A DNA stretch of 25,821 nucleotides from Pseudovibrio sp. JCM 19062 (GTDB lineage: Bacteria > Pseudomonadota > Alphaproteobacteria > Rhizobiales > Stappiaceae), in assembly GCA_001310715.1 (NCBI GenBank), contig BAXV01000053.1:1-25821 (forward strand), given 5' to 3'. Made by a program: the position numbers and the translations under genes. Position 1 is the stretch's first letter. Every line of letters begins with the position of its first letter. Shown here in pieces: positions 1 through 9,365 of the stretch. The notes beneath the pieces were generated by a model, which saw only the letters and a program-made list of their open reading frames with translations, made no database searches and was not told the origin of the DNA.

Positions 1-423
1 GTTGGGCTGGGTCGATTAATTAATCTGCCACAATTGGGTAGTCAGGATGCTATGGCTGTGCAGTTCCAATACGGAAACGGTGCTGTTTCTTACGTGGGCA
101 TTGATGACGATGAGGTTTTTGATGCCTACTACATTGGCGGTGATACCCGCAAAACCGAGGCACTGTCGTTTTCCGGCGGGTTAACGCACTACGTGACACC
201 TGATGTGAGAACGGACTTCGATGCGAGTTACGCGGTGGTTGATACGCCGACTGGTGCGCCGCTTCCTGATTTCAACCGAGTTTCACTGGATTGGGACCTT
301 GTTTGGTCGCCTGTAGCGGGTCTGGAGATGGGCGTTGATCTTGGTTATGTGAGGACATCTCCAGAGGAGACGAAAGATTTTGATGAAGCCAGCGCACTGT
401 TCAGGGTCCAAAAGACCTTCTAA
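1..423 (+). CDS. Alphaproteobacterial porin, C-terminal part (partial)
   Basis: The reading frame is open from the first base, so only the C-terminal ~140 residues of an outer-membrane beta-barrel porin are present. The sequence alternates polar and hydrophobic residues as amphipathic beta strands do (for example LSFSGGLTHYVTPDVRTDFD and VSLDWDLVWSPVAGLEMGVD). It ends in Phe (FRVQKTF), the C-terminal aromatic signature recognised by the BAM assembly machinery. The pattern and ending fit the Porin_2 family common in Hyphomicrobiales, which forms passive diffusion channels for small hydrophilic solutes. Family assignment is by recognition of the C-terminal repeat style; substrate selectivity cannot be told. 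No start codon, signal peptide or promoter lies in the window. A clear terminator follows the stop. Confidence 0.75.
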   Translation, partial: VGLGRLINLPQLGSQDAMAVQFQYGNGAVSYVGIDDDEVFDAYYIGGDTRKTEALSFSGGLTHYVTPDVRTDFDASYAVVDTPTGAPLPDFNRVSLDWDLVWSPVAGLEMGVDLGYVRTSPEETKDFDEASALFRVQKTF

Positions 424-447
424 AATTCAAGTTTCTTGAAGGACTTG

Positions 448-482
448 GGAGTTGGATCTTACAATCCAGCTCCTCTTTTTTG
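448..482 (+). terminator. Rho-independent terminator after the porin
   Basis: A 10-bp stem (448-457 with 464-473, one G-U pair) encloses a 6-nt loop and is followed by a T-rich tail (475-481 is C then six T). It starts 25 bases after the porin stop and lies in the gap before the convergent hydrolase stop at 489. The T tail exists only in the + direction. Confidence 0.75.
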
Positions 483-488
483 TTTGGG

Positions 489-1395
489 TCATGCGTTTGT
501 GAGGATGAAATTCAGAATGCGGTTTTGAGTGAGTTGATCCCAGAGCAAGGGGGCGTGTCCTTGATTGGGAACTGTCAGGACTTCCATCTTCCGGTGCGCC
601 TGCTGCATTTTTTTCGACGGTGTTTGCCGAGAGAAGGGGCGAGTTTTCTCCGTGAATCAGGAGGTGGGGGATTGGTTGCAGAGCGCTGAAAGAGTCCCAG
701 AGATTCCCCTCCGGAGCGGGGTTGTTTTCTCCACGGATCGTGTCACCCAAGCGTTTGTCGTAGCGTAGGACTACGCCATCAGAATCCGGGGCATATAGTT
801 GATTGGCAAAGGTTATCCAGTCTGTTTCCGACATGGTTGTGAATGTGGCTCCATGGATGGATGCCTGGTGTTTGGCTGCTGCCTGCATGTTCGGCTGTTT
901 CATCACTGCGCCTACTGAAGCGATTATATCACCAAGGGCAGCTGGCTCGATTATGGGGCCGATATCGTTGATAATGACGGACAAGAGGCGCTCTGGGTAG
1001 CGCTGCGCCATAAAGATCGCATGGAGGCCACCACGGGAGGTGCCGATGAGTGTAAACTTCTCAAGGCCAAGTGCTTCGATGCCGCGATCTATGTCGTCTG
1101 CCTCCTGACTGAGGCTGTAGGTTCTGAAGTCATCAGAGTGGTCTGACAGGCCGCGACCACGGTAATCCATGGCGATGACGCGGAGGCCGTTCTTCTTCAG
1201 AAAGTTTGCTAGGTGGTAGAAATCTCGGGTGTTTCTTGTGAGGCCGGGCAGGCAGAGTACCGTTGGCTCGCGCGGCTCTTCAGGCTCCCAAAGGTGCGCT
1301 GACAGGGTGATCCCGTCGCTGGCTTTCCAAGTGAAACGGGTTGCGCCGGTTACGTTTTGAAGGTCACTGTCAATGTAGTCAGAGGTTTGAAGCAT
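489..1395 (-). CDS. Alpha/beta hydrolase (one frameshift)
   Basis: Alpha/beta-hydrolase fold protein of about 301 residues once corrected. The nucleophile elbow is GTSRGG (Ser about residue 120), the oxyanion region is LPGLTRNTRDF, and MDYRGRGLSD precedes the elbow, as in the family. The catalytic His lies in VPNQGHAPLLW, which is in another frame: the seven T at 608-614 must be six to read through. Uncorrected, the frame runs to 427 with a junk tail through the porin terminator. Corrected, it stops with TGA at 489-491, just clear of it. The start is ATG at 1395, with GGGAGG five bases upstream; a TTG at 1419 is less likely. Substrate is unknown (esterase or lactonase-type activity is typical). 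The gene converges on the porin and lies downstream of slt, separated from it by a terminator. Confidence 0.8.
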
Positions 1396-1697
1396 GAAGC
1401 CCTCCCAAAATGCTTCCAAGTTTTCAGCGGTTGTTCAGCTGCTCTGCTCGAAATCCGTTTTATCAAAACCGCGTTTGGGTACGGAGTATGCCTTCCTGAT
1501 GTCCTTGTTTGGTCTCAGGAAAGGAGCCTGATGAATCGCTGACTTTGCTATGATCACCATAGGTCAGGTTTATGCAGGTGTCTTGTCAAAGTTGCGGGAG
1601 TTGTTAGGTGATGGGGTCGAAGGAGCATTCTTTAAGAGATGCGAAGAGCCCGACAATATTGCCGGGCTCTTTATATTGCATAGGTTTTGCGCAGGGC
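1396..1697. other. Intergenic region between slt and the hydrolase
   Basis: About 300 bases without a supported gene. It holds the slt terminator (1644-1671). I see no convincing promoter for the hydrolase. A 59-codon + frame from 1550 overlaps the slt end and has no usable ribosome-binding site. Confidence 0.5.
1644..1671 (-). terminator. Terminator-like hairpin downstream of slt
   Basis: A perfect 9-bp GC-rich stem (1644-1652 with 1663-1671), possibly extended by three more pairs, lies 27 bases beyond the slt stop. The flank is only moderately T-rich in either direction, so efficiency is uncertain, but its position fits a transcription end for slt. Confidence 0.6.
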
Positions 1698-3999
1698 TCA
1701 TTGATAGCCGCGTGTCAGGTCCTGTGTAATGGTGAGCGGCTTGTTTTCGAGCTTGTAGCGATAGACCTGAAGGTTTTCAGTAATGCGCTGCACGTAGTTC
1801 CGTGTTTCGGTGTAAGGGATTGATTCAACCCAATCAATTGGATCGACGCTTGGATTACGTGGATCACCGAAGCGTTCAATCCATTCCTTCACCTTGTTCT
1901 TTCCTGCATTGTAGGCTGCAAAGGTAAGGATGTAGGACCCATCGAATTCGGCTGCCAAATCACCCAGAAATGCAGCGCCAAGTGTGGCGTTGTAGGCCGG
2001 GTCTGAGGTGAGCCGTGATTTTGTGTAGGAGACACCGAGTTTGCGAGCGGTCTCGCGAGCTGTTCCCGGCATCAGCTGAAGCAATCCTAGCGCGCCAGCA
2101 GGGCTGCGTGCTTCTGGGTTAAATGAGCTCTCTTGTCGAGCGATCGCATAAACGACTGGTGTTTCAATGCCTTTTGTTATGCGTGTTTTGGGCGGAAGCG
2201 CGTTGGTTGGGTAAGCAAGTGGAGCTGCCTCAGCGCGCTCAGCCTGTGCCAGACGTCCCACCATTGTTGACCACTGGTAGATGCCACGGGACTCCGCCAG
2301 CTCGGCAAGAAGCCTGAGTTGTCCGTTTGTCGGAAGTGTCCGTGCCAGATGCGTATAGAACAACAGTGAATCATTGTGCAGCCCGGCTTCGTCAATTCGT
2401 TTGATGGCATGAACGAGTTCGTTCTGATTGAACGCGGCCTGATCTGCCTCAGTCACTTGCGGAAGGGCTGCTAATGGCAGTTGATTGATGCCGAGCTTTG
2501 CCAGTGCCAGCTGACCGTAATAGGAGGTCTGGAACGCACCTGCCTGCTGGTAATATGAGATGGCACCCTGCGTATCATTGAGGGCTTCCCGAGTGCGACC
2601 GAGCCAGTAGTAGGCGCGGGACAGGGTTTGTGATGTGGTGCCGAGCTTGGCAATGCGCTTGAAGTGTGGTTCGGCCAGATTTGGATCCCCAACATATCGC
2701 AGGGCAAACCATCCGGCATGAAATTCAGCCTCAACAATCATGCCCGGAGTTTCCGCAGCATGGTGAGCGGCAATGTTATAGGCGCGGCGTGGGTGGCCTG
2801 CCTCTATCATTTCGCGGGAGATGTCGCGGCGCTGCTGCCACCAACTGTCACCATTGAGCAAAAGGGCGGGATCGGTTGGGGCTGCCTCCATAAGTTTTGC
2901 CGCAGTCTCGTAATCGCCTTGCACTCGGTAGTGCTCGATCAGTGCATACTGGTAGTTGGTGTCCGACTGCATGCTGCGCGGGACGTTTCTTAGCTTGCTG
3001 AGCGCGTCCCTGTTTTTGCGGATGCTTGCGATGCGGGCGTTGACGTAAGTCTGTTCGTCCTGTGATAGCTCGGAAAGTAGGCGTTCGGCAGCACGGGCTC
3101 TGTCACGATAAAGCAGCATTTCTGCTCTGAGGCGATGGTCTTTCTGGCTCAGGAGACTGCCGAAGGTTTTGCGGAGTGCAGCCTCTTCGTCGGGTTCCAT
3201 GACAGTTTTTTTTGCCAAAGAGTGCGAATAAGTTTTGCAGCATCGCTTTTGTTGCCCTGCGCTAAATAAGCTTTTGCAAGCGCGAGTTTGCCGTCATTGG
3301 TCTCAGGTACACTTGAACCGAATGCGCCAATGACTTGCGTTGGTGTCAGGTTGGAGGCCGCAAGGGCGGCTTCTCCGCGCGCGCGTACAACCTGTGCCGT
3401 TGGCCAATGTGGAGCGCTTGCTGCGAACTGAGCGATATGGGTGACCGGCGTTTGCGGGCCGCCGCGCAGCATAATGAACCAATCTGCCAAACGGCGGTCA
3501 AGGTTGTCCGGTAAAGCATTGCGGGCGCGCAGGGCTTCATCCAGACGCCCGGCCTTGACGTGCTCTAAGACCGTCTTCAGCGGCTCGATTGGTCCGGTTG
3601 CTTGAGCTGTGCTCAATCCCTGTGGATAAGAGTTTGTTAAGGATGAAGTTGCTTCCACCGCGTTTAACGGTCTGGAAGGGCGGTTTGCTACTTGATTTTT
3701 GCCATTGGGAACAGGTGCCACTGGCGCGTAACTGGACAGCTGAGTGCTGTTTGCGCTGACTGTCAAACCTTTGCCGCTGCAGAGGGTTTGGAGCGCGGCA
3801 TTGCCATGCGCTGCACGCTTTGTAAGGCGGTCTGTTGGCCTGCCAAGGTAACGGCACGCACGGATTTGACGGGATTCGGAACCGGAATTGTGCTGTGATT
3901 TAAAGAGGATACAGCAGAAAATGCCGATGCTGAAAAAGTCGTTGCAATTGCAATTGCACTAACTCGTGTCGATACAAGAAGAAGCTTACGGATACGCAT
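1698..3999 (-). CDS. slt: Soluble lytic murein transglycosylase (two frameshifts)
   Basis: Periplasmic enzyme that cleaves the MurNAc-GlcNAc bond of peptidoglycan to give 1,6-anhydro ends. An N-terminal signal peptide (MRIRKLLLVST then a hydrophobic, Ala-rich core) is followed by a Pro/Ser-rich linker and a long helical superhelix of TPR-like repeats (WWQQRRDISREMIEAG, YYWLGRTREAL). The C-terminal SLT domain carries the catalytic Glu in ARQESSFNPEA, then GALGLLQLMPGTA and FAAYNAGKNKV. The reconstructed length of about 766 residues is usual for Hyphomicrobiales. Two breaks divide it. One is near 3765-3770, where one A is missing in the coding strand after SAAAK. The other is the run of eight A (coding strand) at 3206-3213, which must be six or nine. 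It is divergent from dapA; a candidate promoter is listed separately. Confidence 0.88.
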
Positions 4000-4041
4000 A
4001 CTACTCGTCGGCCAGTCTCACCTGAGTGTTGTTTATCCGGC

Positions 4042-4071
4042 AGAATACGCACCGGATGGTTTAATTCGCAA
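4042..4071 (-). promoter_or_regulatory. Candidate sigma-70-type promoter for slt
   Basis: On the minus strand TTGCGA (4066-4071) is followed after 18 bases by TATTCT (4042-4047), about 43 bases upstream of the slt ATG. Match to consensus is partial. An 11-bp inverted repeat lies directly upstream of the -35 element. Confidence 0.35.
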
Positions 4072-4080
4072 AAAATCCAA

Positions 4081-4105
4081 TACTCTGTTTGCCACAAACA
4101 GAGTA
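4081..4105. repeat. Perfect 11-bp inverted repeat between slt and dapA
   Basis: TACTCTGTTTG (4081-4091), a 3-base spacer (CCA), then its exact reverse complement (4095-4105). The two-fold symmetry and short spacer look like a regulator binding site. As RNA it would form a hairpin with a tight 3-nt loop. Read toward slt, the stem is followed after about five bases by six T, so an attenuator or terminator is also possible. No known operator consensus was recognised. Confidence 0.55.
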
Positions 4106-4312
4106 AATATCTGTTTAATGTTTCGCCTATCGACCTATCATACTCACAGGTGATGCTGGCCTAAATATGAGCACAAAAAAAATTCCTGAATCTAATAACA
4201 GAAGGTCTTGGTGATATTGTCGAGATGGGCTAGATCAAATTACGGTTTGCCACCCCTTTGAGGGATTGGTTAATTTTGCTCTGTTTATATGTAATCCAAC
4301 GAGGAACCTGAA

Positions 4313-5189
4313 ATGTTAGAGGATCAATCCCAGCACTTGTCACCCCTTTTAAGGATGGCAAAGTGGATGAGAAGGCCTTCCGGGAATTCGTGGATTGGCA
4401 GATAAAACAGGGCTCCCATGGGCTTGTCCCCGTGGGAACAACCGGTGAAAGCCCAACACTTTCTTTTGACGAGCATAAGCGCGTTGTACAGATGGCGGTT
4501 GAGGTTTCTGCTGGCCGTGTTCCGGTGATGGCCGGAGCGGGCTCAAATAATCCGGTTGAAGCGATTGAATTTGCGCAGCACGCACAGGAAGTGGGGGCGG
4601 ATGCAATTTTGTCGGTCACGCCTTATTATAACAAACCAAATCAGGCAGGGCTGAAGGCTCACTTCAAGGCGATTGCTGCTTCTGTAGATCTTCCCATCTA
4701 CATCTATAACATTCCGGGGCGCTCCATAATTGACATGCTGCCTGAAACCATGGCCGAGCTGTTTGATGAAGTGGACAACATTGTCGGTGTGAAAGATGCA
4801 ACGGCTAACCTTGCTCGCGCTCCATGCAGCGTCATATGTGTGGCAAAGAGTTCATCCAGCTGTCCGGTGAAGATATCACCGCGCTTGGCTTTATGGCTCA
4901 TGGTGGTCATGGGTGTATCTCCGTGACAGCAAACGTTGCGCCAGCGCTGTGCTCACAGTTCCAGGAGGCGTGTCTTGCAGGAGATTTTGCAACCGCGCTG
5001 AGCATTCAGGACCGACTTGCACCTCTGCACGAAGCTATGTTCATTGAGCCCAATCCAGCTGGTCCAAAGTATGCTTTGTCCCTGCTTGGCTTTATGGAAG
5101 AGGAGCTGCGCGTGCCTTTGGTCAAAGTTACTGAAGAAACTCAGCAGACCATTCGCAAGGCTATGGTCCATGCTGGCCTGATCAACTAA
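4313..5189 (+). CDS. dapA: 4-hydroxy-tetrahydrodipicolinate synthase (two frameshifts)
   Basis: Condenses pyruvate with aspartate semialdehyde, the first committed step of lysine and meso-diaminopimelate synthesis. Family marks in order: [16 protein letters not shown] at the N-terminus, [14 protein letters not shown] (Thr-Thr of the active site), [11 protein letters not shown] (catalytic Tyr), IYNIPGRS (substrate Arg) and [12 protein letters not shown] (Schiff-base Lys). The start is ATG 4313 with GAGGAA upstream. The native start [10 protein letters not shown] needs one extra T at about 4316-4317, otherwise the first codons are out of frame. A second missing T at about 4821 (after NLARA) separates the last third, which continues [17 protein letters not shown] to the stop. 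Corrected length is 292, normal for the family. It is followed by a hairpin and then smpB. Confidence 0.92.
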
Positions 5190-5197
5190 TCCAGTGT

Positions 5198-5230
5198 TCC
5201 GCGCACCTTTTTGAGTGTGCGCGGAGCTTT
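5198..5230 (+). terminator. Terminator-like hairpin between dapA and smpB
   Basis: A perfect 9-bp stem TCCGCGCAC (5198-5206) pairs with 5217-5225 around a 10-nt loop, starting 9 bases after the dapA stop. The tail GCTTTCT is only weakly T-rich, so read-through into smpB is possible. Confidence 0.55.
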
Positions 5231-5255
5231 CTATTGAGTGATATAAGGAAAAGAA

Positions 5256-5732
5256 ATGGCTGCCAAAAAAGGTGGCGTTCCCGGGCGCAAGGTTGTTGCG
5301 GAAAACCGGAAGGCCCGTTTTAACTTTGAGATTGAAGATGTGTTTGAGGCTGGCATTGAGCTGAAGGGGACTGAAGTAAAGTCTCTTCGCCAAGGCAAGA
5401 GCAACATTGCAGAAAGCTATGCGGCTGAGTATCGGGGCGAGATGATGGTCTACAACATCTACATTCCTGAATACACGCAGGGCAACCGATTCAATCATGA
5501 GCCCCGCCGTCCTCGCAAACTGCTGATGCACCGCCGCGAATTGAACAAGCTTTTTGCTTCTGTTCAAAAAGAAGGCAAGACCATAGTGCCGCTCAGAATC
5601 TACTTTAATGAAGATGGGCGTGCCAAGATGGAAGTGCTCTTGCCAAGGGTAAAAAAAGCCCATGACAAACGCCAGACCGAAAAGACGCGTGACTGGAACC
5701 GCGAAAAGCAGCGTCTGCTGAAGAACCGCTAG
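5256..5732 (+). CDS. smpB: SsrA-binding protein SmpB
   Basis: Binds tmRNA and delivers it to stalled ribosomes for trans-translation. The 158-residue length and motifs are those of Smp[59 protein letters not shown] and the C-terminal tail [19 protein letters not shown] 5256 has AAGGAAAAGAA just upstream. Although the frame is open throughout, residues 128-132 read LLPRV where the family has an ALAKG-like segment. Adding one G after the Val codon at 5634-5636 and removing one A from the seven at 5651-5657 restores the expected residues. Two compensating indels are therefore likely, so this short segment of the protein should not be trusted. Confidence 0.95.
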   Translation: MAAKKGGVPGRKVVAENRKARFNFEIEDVFEAGIELKGTEVKSLRQGKSNIAESYAAEYRGEMMVYNIYIPEYTQGNRFNHEPRRPRKLLMHRRELNKLFASVQKEGKTIVPLRIYFNEDGRAKMEVLLPRVKKAHDKRQTEKTRDWNREKQRLLKNR

Positions 5733-5761
5733 AGCATTCCAACATCAAGCTGGTGATGCTC
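5732..5761 (+). terminator. Imperfect hairpin at the smpB stop
   Basis: GAGCAT (5732-5737) pairs with ATGCTC (5756-5761), with a further CCA/TGG pairing inside an internal loop, and CCTTTTGT follows. It begins in the smpB stop codon. It may be a weak terminator or a member of the short dispersed intergenic palindromes common in Hyphomicrobiales; one copy cannot decide. Confidence 0.35.
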
Positions 5762-5852
5762 CAGCCTTTTGTCTCGGGCCTATCTTTATGTGAGGTTTCA
5801 CTTTCTCTGTGATGATATGTCTGAGACACTGTGACTGATCAGGAGTCTTTCC

Positions 5853-6384
5853 ATGAAAGTTGTTGTCGCCTCCCAGAATCCGGTCAAGGTGAACGCCACG
5901 CTTGAGGCGTTCAGAGCGCAATTTCCTGCTGACGAGATTGAACTGGTTTCTGCAACTGTTCCTTCTGGAGTTCCTGACCAGCCATGAGTGATGAGGAAAC
6001 ACATCAGGTGCTGTGATGCGTGCGCAAAACGCATTGGAGGCAGAGGCAAATGCGGATTTCGGCGTTGGGCTAGAAGGCGGTATTTGCGTGCTGCACGGGA
6101 TGGCGTACACCTTTGCATGGATGGTGGTGATTTCTCGTGAAGGGCAGGTCTCGGCCAGCCGCTCCATGCTGCTGCCATTGCCGGAGAAGGTGATGCACCT
6201 GATCCGCTCCGGTATGGAGCTTGGGCATGCGATTGACGAGATCTATGGTACGGACAATATCAAGCAAAAGGGCGGTGCTGTTGGATTGCTGACAGGAGGA
6301 CGCCTGACGCGCACCTCTACCTATGTTGATACTCTGTATCTCGCGTTGTTACCGTTTAGATCTCCTGCGTTTATAGATACTTAG
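5853..6384 (+). CDS. yjjX: Inosine/xanthosine triphosphatase, YjjX/DUF84 family (two frameshifts)
   Basis: House-cleaning NTPase that hydrolyses ITP and XTP and so keeps deaminated purines out of nucleic acids. The N-terminus KVVVASQNPVKVNATLEAF is the substrate-binding start of the family. GVPDQPMSDEET, RAQNALEAEANADFGVGLEG and the late GGAVGLLTGGRLTRTSTY match its conserved blocks. ATG 5853 has AGGAG eight bases upstream. Two single bases appear to be missing, a C at about 5982-5983 (before the Met of PMSDEE) and a G at about 6007-6008. As written, the frame stops at an in-frame TGA at about residue 45. Corrected length is about 177 residues, the family norm. A strong terminator follows the stop. 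Confidence 0.82.
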
Positions 6385-6420
6385 AAGTTTTTTTCTGACA
6401 GACAGATTCAGCTGAAACAA

Positions 6421-6447
6421 AAAACAGAGCCCGTGAGGCTCTGTTTT
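6421..6447. terminator. Bidirectional terminator between yjjX and parC
   Basis: A perfect 11-bp stem AAAACAGAGCC (6421-6431) pairs with 6437-6447 around a 5-nt loop. T-runs follow in both directions, so it can serve both yjjX (+) and the convergent parC (-). Confidence 0.85.
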
Positions 6448-6492
6448 GTAGGTATACGGCATGGTACGAAGAAGTTGATTCCGAACCTCCGC

Positions 6493-8744
6493 TTAACTCA
6501 TTGAATTTCCACCAAACTTGTTGGTTCTTGGGAAGCCGTTTGGTGGTAGGCGGCCCGCTTGACCACGGTCCCCGCGCCAATCCTGAAGTTCTTCCAGTGT
6601 GCGTTTGAAGGTGCGGCCAGATGTATCGGTCCAAGTGAGGCCGTCGTCTGAATTGAAGGTTTTTATGTCGGAGATGCCGCCATCCCTGTAGCGTTGCAAG
6701 CGTACGCCCCGGCCTCTTGTCATCACTGCAATCTGCGCAAGCGGGAAGGTGAGGAGTTTTCTGTTGTGGCCGATTACAGCTACATAGTCTCCAGAAGCCG
6801 GTACGCACAGGACTGCCTTTGCTGGGGCTGTCACGTTGAGTACCTGTTTCCCCTTGCGGGTGTTGGCGATCACATCTTTTTCCTGAACCACAAAGCCATA
6901 TGCTCCGTCGGTGGACATCAGGAGTTTGCGTTCTGGGTCATGTACAAAGGCGCTGATGATTTCTTGCGTCTCGTCCATATCCAGCATCAGACGGATTGGC
7001 TCACCGTGGCCGCGACCGCCCGGCAGCTTGTCTGCGCCAAGAGTATAGAACTTACCACCGCTGGTGAAAATCAGGATCTTGCTGGTGGTTTCTGCGTGGA
7101 AGGACAGGTGCAGCTCGTCGCCTTGCTTGAAGATGAGGTTGCTCACATCCTGAACATGACCCTTGAGAGTTCTAATCCAGCCTTTCTGTGAGATAACAAC
7201 CGTGATTGGTTCCTTCTCGATCATGGCTTGATGAATCTCTTCCAGGTCATGGTCCGTGGCGGTGCTGAAGTCAGTCCTGCGCGCTCCGATTTCAGTCTCA
7301 GGACCATAGGCCTTGCCGATTTCGCCAACCTGTTTTGAAACGCGGTTCCACTGCTTCTTTTCGGAGGCGAGGAGGGACTCTAGGCCTGCTTTTTCCTTGG
7401 AGAGCTTATCGTGTTCTTTTCTGATCTCGAATTCTTCGAGCTTGCGCAAGGAGCGCAGGCGCATGTTCAAGATTGCTTCGGCCTGAACGTCTGTCAGCTC
7501 GAAAGCCTGAATGAGAGAGGCCTTGGCATCGTCCTCTTCACGGATGATGCGGATGACTTCGTCGATGTTCAGGTAGGCAATCAAATAGCCTTCCAGAACT
7601 TCAAGACGGTGGTTGATCTGGTCCAGCCTGTGGTTGGAGCGGCGAACCAGAACTTCTTTCTGGTGCTCAAGCCACTCTTTCAAGACGTCCTTCAGGCTCA
7701 TGACTTTTGGCACGACGCCTTTGGACAGGACGTTCATGTTCAGCGAGAATCTGTTTTCCAGATCCGTCAGCTTGAATAGGGAGGCCATGAGGAGTTCAGG
7801 GTCGACGTTCTTGTTGCGGGGTACAAGCACCACGCGTACGTCTTCAGCAGATTCATCGCGAACATCATCCAGTAATGGCAGTTTGCGTGCCATCAGGAGT
7901 TCAGCGATTTTCTCGATCAGACGGGACTTTTGAACGAGATATGGAATTTCGGTGACGACAATGTTGTAGGTGCCGCGTGCGCCTTCTTCCTTGTGCCATT
8001 TGGCACGGGTACGGAAGCTGCCACGGCCTGTCTTGTAGGCTTCCAGAATGGAGCCGTTATCGTTGACGATGGTGCCGCCAGTCGGGAAGTCAGGCCCCTT
8101 GATGTGCTCAAGCAACTCTTCGACTTCTGCATCCGGTTTCGAGATCAGAAGCTGACAGGCGTTGCAAAGCTCATAAGCGTTGTGCGGCGGGATGGACGTT
8201 GCCATACCCACAGCGATACCTGTGGAGCCGTTTGCCAGAAGGTTCGGGAAACTGCCCGGAAGGACAACGGGCTCTGAGTCCAGACCATCATAAGTTTCGC
8301 GGAAGTCGACAGCGTTTTCGTTGAGGCCATCCAGAATACGGGTGGCCACATCGGTCATGCGGGCTTCGGTGTAACGCATTGCAGCGGCGCTATCGCCATC
8401 GATGTTACCGAAGTTGCCCTGACCATCCACCATCGGATAGCGAACGGAGAAGTCTTGAGCGAGGCGGACAAGGGCGTCGTAGATGGCAGCGTCACCGTGC
8501 GGGTGGTATTTACCCATGACGTCACCGACAACGCGCGCGCACTTCTTAAAGCCCTGATTTGGATCGAGCTTTAACAGGCGCATGCCATAAAGGATACGAC
8601 GGTGCACCGGTTTCAAGCCATCGCGCACATCTGGTAGTGCGCGATGCATGATGGTCTCAGAGCGTAGCTGAGGTAACGCTCTTCCAAAGCACCTTTAAGA
8701 TCGATTGTTTCCGGGCCATCATGGCCGCTCACTTCTTGTCCCAT
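6493..8744 (-). CDS. parC: DNA topoisomerase IV subunit A (one frameshift)
   Basis: Cleavage and rejoining subunit of topoisomerase IV, which decatenates daughter chromosomes together with ParE. About 750 residues. The breakage-reunion domain is marked by [48 protein letters not shown] and MRYTEARMT, whose Tyr (about 125) is the DNA-linking residue. The C-terminal beta-pinwheel contains [16 protein letters not shown], and the end [16 protein letters not shown] looks complete. The start ATG 8744 has an in-frame TAA four codons upstream, which fixes it. The first ~30 residues ([10 protein letters not shown] to [10 protein letters not shown]) are in another frame because one C appears to be missing near 8662 before TIMHRALPD. 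The quinolone-determining segment has Ala, not Ser, at the position I align with E. coli Ser80. Confidence 0.95.
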
Positions 8745-9044
8745 GACACTTGGTTATCGTTCTTGGCTTGTTCTGTCCATGGTCTCGCTTCAACCTGCCT
8801 ATGAAATCCTCAGAAAACAGCGCTTTTTAAAGGTTTGTATCGCGGTGAAAGAGGCGTGTTCTGTGATACATTGCTGCGAATACTTAATTCCGTGCAAGCA
8901 ACTGCAAACAGTGGAGGCGAAAACCGGCCTCAGGGATTGCTCGAATTTTCCAAAATGACTTAAGAGGACCTGATTCTCGTTGGGGTAGTCTAGGGCGTGC
9001 AGAAAGCTACATGTTGCTGCAGGCCGGGAGAAAAGGTGTTTGCA
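8745..9044. other. Intergenic region between parC and the exported protein
   Basis: 300 bases between divergent genes. On the + strand TTGCTC and TTAAGA about 17 bases apart near 8940-8965 could be a weak promoter. No coding frame, strong hairpin or repeat was seen. Confidence 0.4.
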
Positions 9045-9356
9045 ATGCAAAGTTTAGTGGTGAAGGGTTTTTCGCTGACATGCGGTTTGGTTACGGTTTT
9101 GTCGTGCAGTTATGCCGCTGATTTTGACCGGAGCGTGTCTCAGGGCGCGCCCTATGAGCAAACTGCCCCACAGGTTGGCAGCAGGCAGGGTGAGGCGCGG
9201 GTTGCTCCGGGCGTGCGGCCAAGCTGGTTTCAGCCACCACCAGAGGATCAACACCCTTATGTGGCACCTCCGACAAAGCGGTATGTGCCGCTTGCAGGGC
9301 GTAGTACGGGTCCGGTTATTATTTTACCGGGCGGGAATGGTCCTCAAGGGAATTGA
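9045..9356 (+). CDS. Small exported proline-rich protein, function unknown
   Basis: 103 residues from ATG 9045; an upstream GTG at 8997 in the same frame is less likely because the signal peptide begins at the internal Met. The N-terminus MQSLVVKGFSLTCGLVTVLS has a basic residue and a hydrophobic core followed by SYA-AD, a plausible signal peptidase I site. VLSC could alternatively be read as a loose lipobox. The mature part is rich in Pro, Gln and Gly (PSWFQPPPEDQHPYVAPP, VIILPGGNGPQGN) and has no recognised domain, so a periplasmic or envelope-associated role is only an inference. It stands alone on the + strand, convergent with recO (nine bases apart) and divergent from parC. Gene status rests on the signal peptide and upstream AAAAGG. 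Confidence 0.55.
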   Translation: MQSLVVKGFSLTCGLVTVLSCSYAADFDRSVSQGAPYEQTAPQVGSRQGEARVAPGVRPSWFQPPPEDQHPYVAPPTKRYVPLAGRSTGPVIILPGGNGPQGN

Positions 9357-9365
9357 CGAAGTTCT

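Larger units (their letters stand above)
4000..4312. other. Divergent intergenic region slt / dapA
   Basis: AT-rich, 313 bases, containing the slt promoter candidate and the 4081-4105 inverted repeat. The dapA side has a clear ribosome-binding site (GAGGAA at 4301-4306) but no convincing -35/-10 pair. No small coding frame is supported. Confidence 0.5.

Noticed and set aside
1550..1730. 59-codon + strand frame starting ATGATCACC
   Set aside because: It overlaps the slt end and its terminator, with no ribosome-binding site or recognisable protein.
3149..3770. Separate small genes for the slt fragments, as for other split genes
   Set aside because: The fragments join end to end with motifs in the family order and share one indel each at the junction; they are pieces of one gene.
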